NCBI RefSeq assembly: GCF_965213555.1
Contig: NZ_OZ243890.1
Span: 1,674,001-1,738,000, forward strand
Origin: Acuticoccus sp965213555
GTDB lineage: Bacteria > Pseudomonadota > Alphaproteobacteria > Rhizobiales > Amorphaceae
Reading direction: 5' to 3'
DNA length: 64,000 bases
Part shown: positions 62,874-64,000 of the stretch, piece after piece
Layout of the letters: every line of letters begins with the position of its first letter
Numbering within the stretch: the stretch's first letter is position 1
Program-made: the position numbers and the translations under genes
Notes under the pieces: model-generated
Seen by the model: the letters and a program-made list of their open reading frames with translations, nothing else
Databases searched by the model: none
Told to the model about the DNA's origin: nothing

Positions 62874-64000
62874 GCTGCGCTGAGCACCGGCGCGCGCTCG
62901 GCTCGCTGGTGCCGCGGGAAGCGCACCACGAGCTCGGCGCCCGGACCTTCGACGCGCGCCACGGAGACGGTGCCGCCGTGGAGCTCCACGAAGCTCTTCA
63001 CCAGCGACAGGCCGAGCCCGACGCCGCCGCGCCGACCCTGCGCCCCCGAGGTGTTGAAGCGTTCGAACACCGCCTCGACCTTCGCCTCCGCGATCCCCAG
63101 ACCGCGGTCGCGCACCGACAGCGCGACGTGCTCGCCGTCGCGCCGCGCGGTGATGGTGATGCGCCCGCCGTGCGGCGAGTGCGCCACCGCGTTGGAGGTG
63201 AGGTTGTAGAGCACCTGCCGCACGCGCAACGCGTCGCCGTCGAAGCGCGTGGCGTCGGCGGCGACGTCGAGCTCGATCCGCAGCGCCGCCTCGCTCACGC
63301 GGTCCTTCAGTCCGTCGAGCACCTCGCCGATGGTCGGCTTGACGTCGACGGTCCCGATGGTCAGCTCCATGATGCCGGCGTCGATGGAGGCAAGGTCCAG
63401 GATGCCGTCGATGATGGCGAGCAGCGCCTCCGAGGAGGTGGAGATGTAGGTGGCGTACTCGCGCTGGCGGTCGGACAGCGGGCCGGTCTCGGGCCGGGTC
63501 AGGAGCTGGGTGAAGCCGATGATCGTGTTGAGCGGCGAGCGCAGCTCGTAGGAGACGTGCTCGATGAAGGCGTTCTTCAGGCGGTCGGCCGCGACGAGGG
63601 CGCTGTTGCGCTCTACGAGGGCGCGGGCGACGTTCACCGTGTCCGTCACGTCGACGAAGGTCGCGAGCGTCGATCCGTCGGGCAGCGGCGCGAAGGCGTA
63701 GTCCAGCGTGCGCTCACCCCGCTCCAGGCGTCCTCCGGCGCGCGTGCGGTGGTCGGTGAGGCCGGTCACGCGCTCGCTGAGCGCGTTCCACACGTGGCGC
63801 TCGTCCGACGGGGCGCCGGCCGCGATCAGCCGCACGTGGTCGCCCACCTCGGCCGCGGGGGCGCCGGTCAGGGACCAGAAGGCAGGGTTGGCCAGGCGCA
63901 GCAACCCGTCGGGGCCGAAGCTCGCGATCCCCTCGCCGAGGTGGTCGATGGTCTCGGCCTGGACGCGGCTCATCTCGTTGTACTGGCGCTCCAGCATGAG
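62870..64000 (-). CDS. PAS sensor histidine kinase, 5' part missing
   Basis: 377 codons are visible; the frame is open to the window edge, so the ATG at 63997 is probably internal. Order: a short helical linker (LERQYNEMSRVQAETIDHL), a PAS domain (IASFGPDGLLRLANPAFWSLTGAP, about 20-130), HisKA with H-box FIEHVSYELRSPLNTIIGF, and HATPase_c (LYNLTSNAVAHSPHGG, VRDRGLGIAEA, GVGLGLSLVKSF). Input domain and partner regulator are unknown. Its stop overlaps the TsaE-AmgK gene start, so it heads the row tsaE-amgK, murU, addB, addA. Confidence 0.9.
   Translation of the reverse strand, partial: LMLERQYNEMSRVQAETIDHLGEGIASFGPDGLLRLANPAFWSLTGAPAAEVGDHVRLIAAGAPSDERHVWNALSERVTGLTDHRTRAGGRLERGERTLDYAFAPLPDGSTLATFVDVTDTVNVARALVERNSALVAADRLKNAFIEHVSYELRSPLNTIIGFTQLLTRPETGPLSDRQREYATYISTSSEALLAIIDGILDLASIDAGIMELTIGTVDVKPTIGEVLDGLKDRVSEAALRIELDVAADATRFDGDALRVRQVLYNLTSNAVAHSPHGGRITITARRDGEHVALSVRDRGLGIAEAKVEAVFERFNTSGAQGRRGGVGLGLSLVKSFVELHGGTVSVARVEGPGAELVVRFPRHQRAERAPVLSAA

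Overview
The window is GC-rich, gene-dense DNA from an alphaproteobacterium, most likely of the order Hyphomicrobiales (Rhizobiales). The evidence is gene content and order: ChvG-ChvI followed by a short HprK, an EIIA and HPr; DUF2948-hisD-UPF0262-phosphatase-infA-maf-yacG; minCDE; uvrC-pgsA-moaD-moaE; TsaE/kinase fusion-nucleotidyltransferase-addB-addA-trxA-grpE; and a BA14K-family protein. The species cannot be named from sequence alone. No rRNA, tRNA, insertion sequence, prophage or CRISPR array was seen. The left-edge acyl-CoA synthetase gene lacks its 3' end and the right-edge histidine kinase gene lacks its 5' end.

Layout. 1-2.5 kb: divergent acyl-CoA synthetase and AidB-type acyl-CoA dehydrogenase. 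2.5-4.6 kb: a PAS-GGDEF-EAL protein. 4.8-8.5 kb: the envelope-sensing two-component system ChvG/ChvI with a permease-less regulatory PTS (HprK, EIIA, HPr). 8.7-12.8 kb: a HugZ-like protein, an ExoD-like membrane protein and three molybdoenzyme maturation genes (XdhC split over two genes, and a MoeA/MobA-like fusion). 12.9-17.5 kb: PAP2 phosphatase, gyrB, BA14K protein, ArsR regulator.

17.9-40.3 kb is a catabolic block. Two genes leftward (amidohydrolase, MmgE/PrpD) diverge from four genes rightward (Asp/Glu-hydantoin racemase, HyuB, HyuA, FAD oxidoreductase). They face a long leftward gene row: potA-potD-potB-potC-like ABC importer, a guanidino-group-modifying enzyme, a ureohydrolase homologue that lacks a metal-ligand histidine, an AruI-like ThDP decarboxylase, an EamA transporter, an M20 amidohydrolase and a PuuE-like deacetylase. 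A metallo-beta-lactamase-fold hydrolase and a YtcJ-type amidohydrolase lie at its head. Together these look like uptake and stepwise C-N bond hydrolysis of a guanidino or cyclic-amide nitrogen compound; the substrate is unknown. This is the part of the window most likely to hold an undescribed pathway.

40.3-64 kb is mostly housekeeping: histidine biosynthesis, IF-1, Maf, YacG, MinCDE, ribosomal protein L36, a small duplicated-start protein, an SDR, a YbaK-like protein, UvrC, PgsA, MoaD/MoaE, a KpsS-like protein, GrpE, thioredoxin, AddAB recombination nuclease, MurU/AmgK-like peptidoglycan recycling enzymes fused to TsaE, and a PAS histidine kinase. Genes are tightly packed, and stop and start codons repeatedly overlap as ATGA, GTGA or TGATG.
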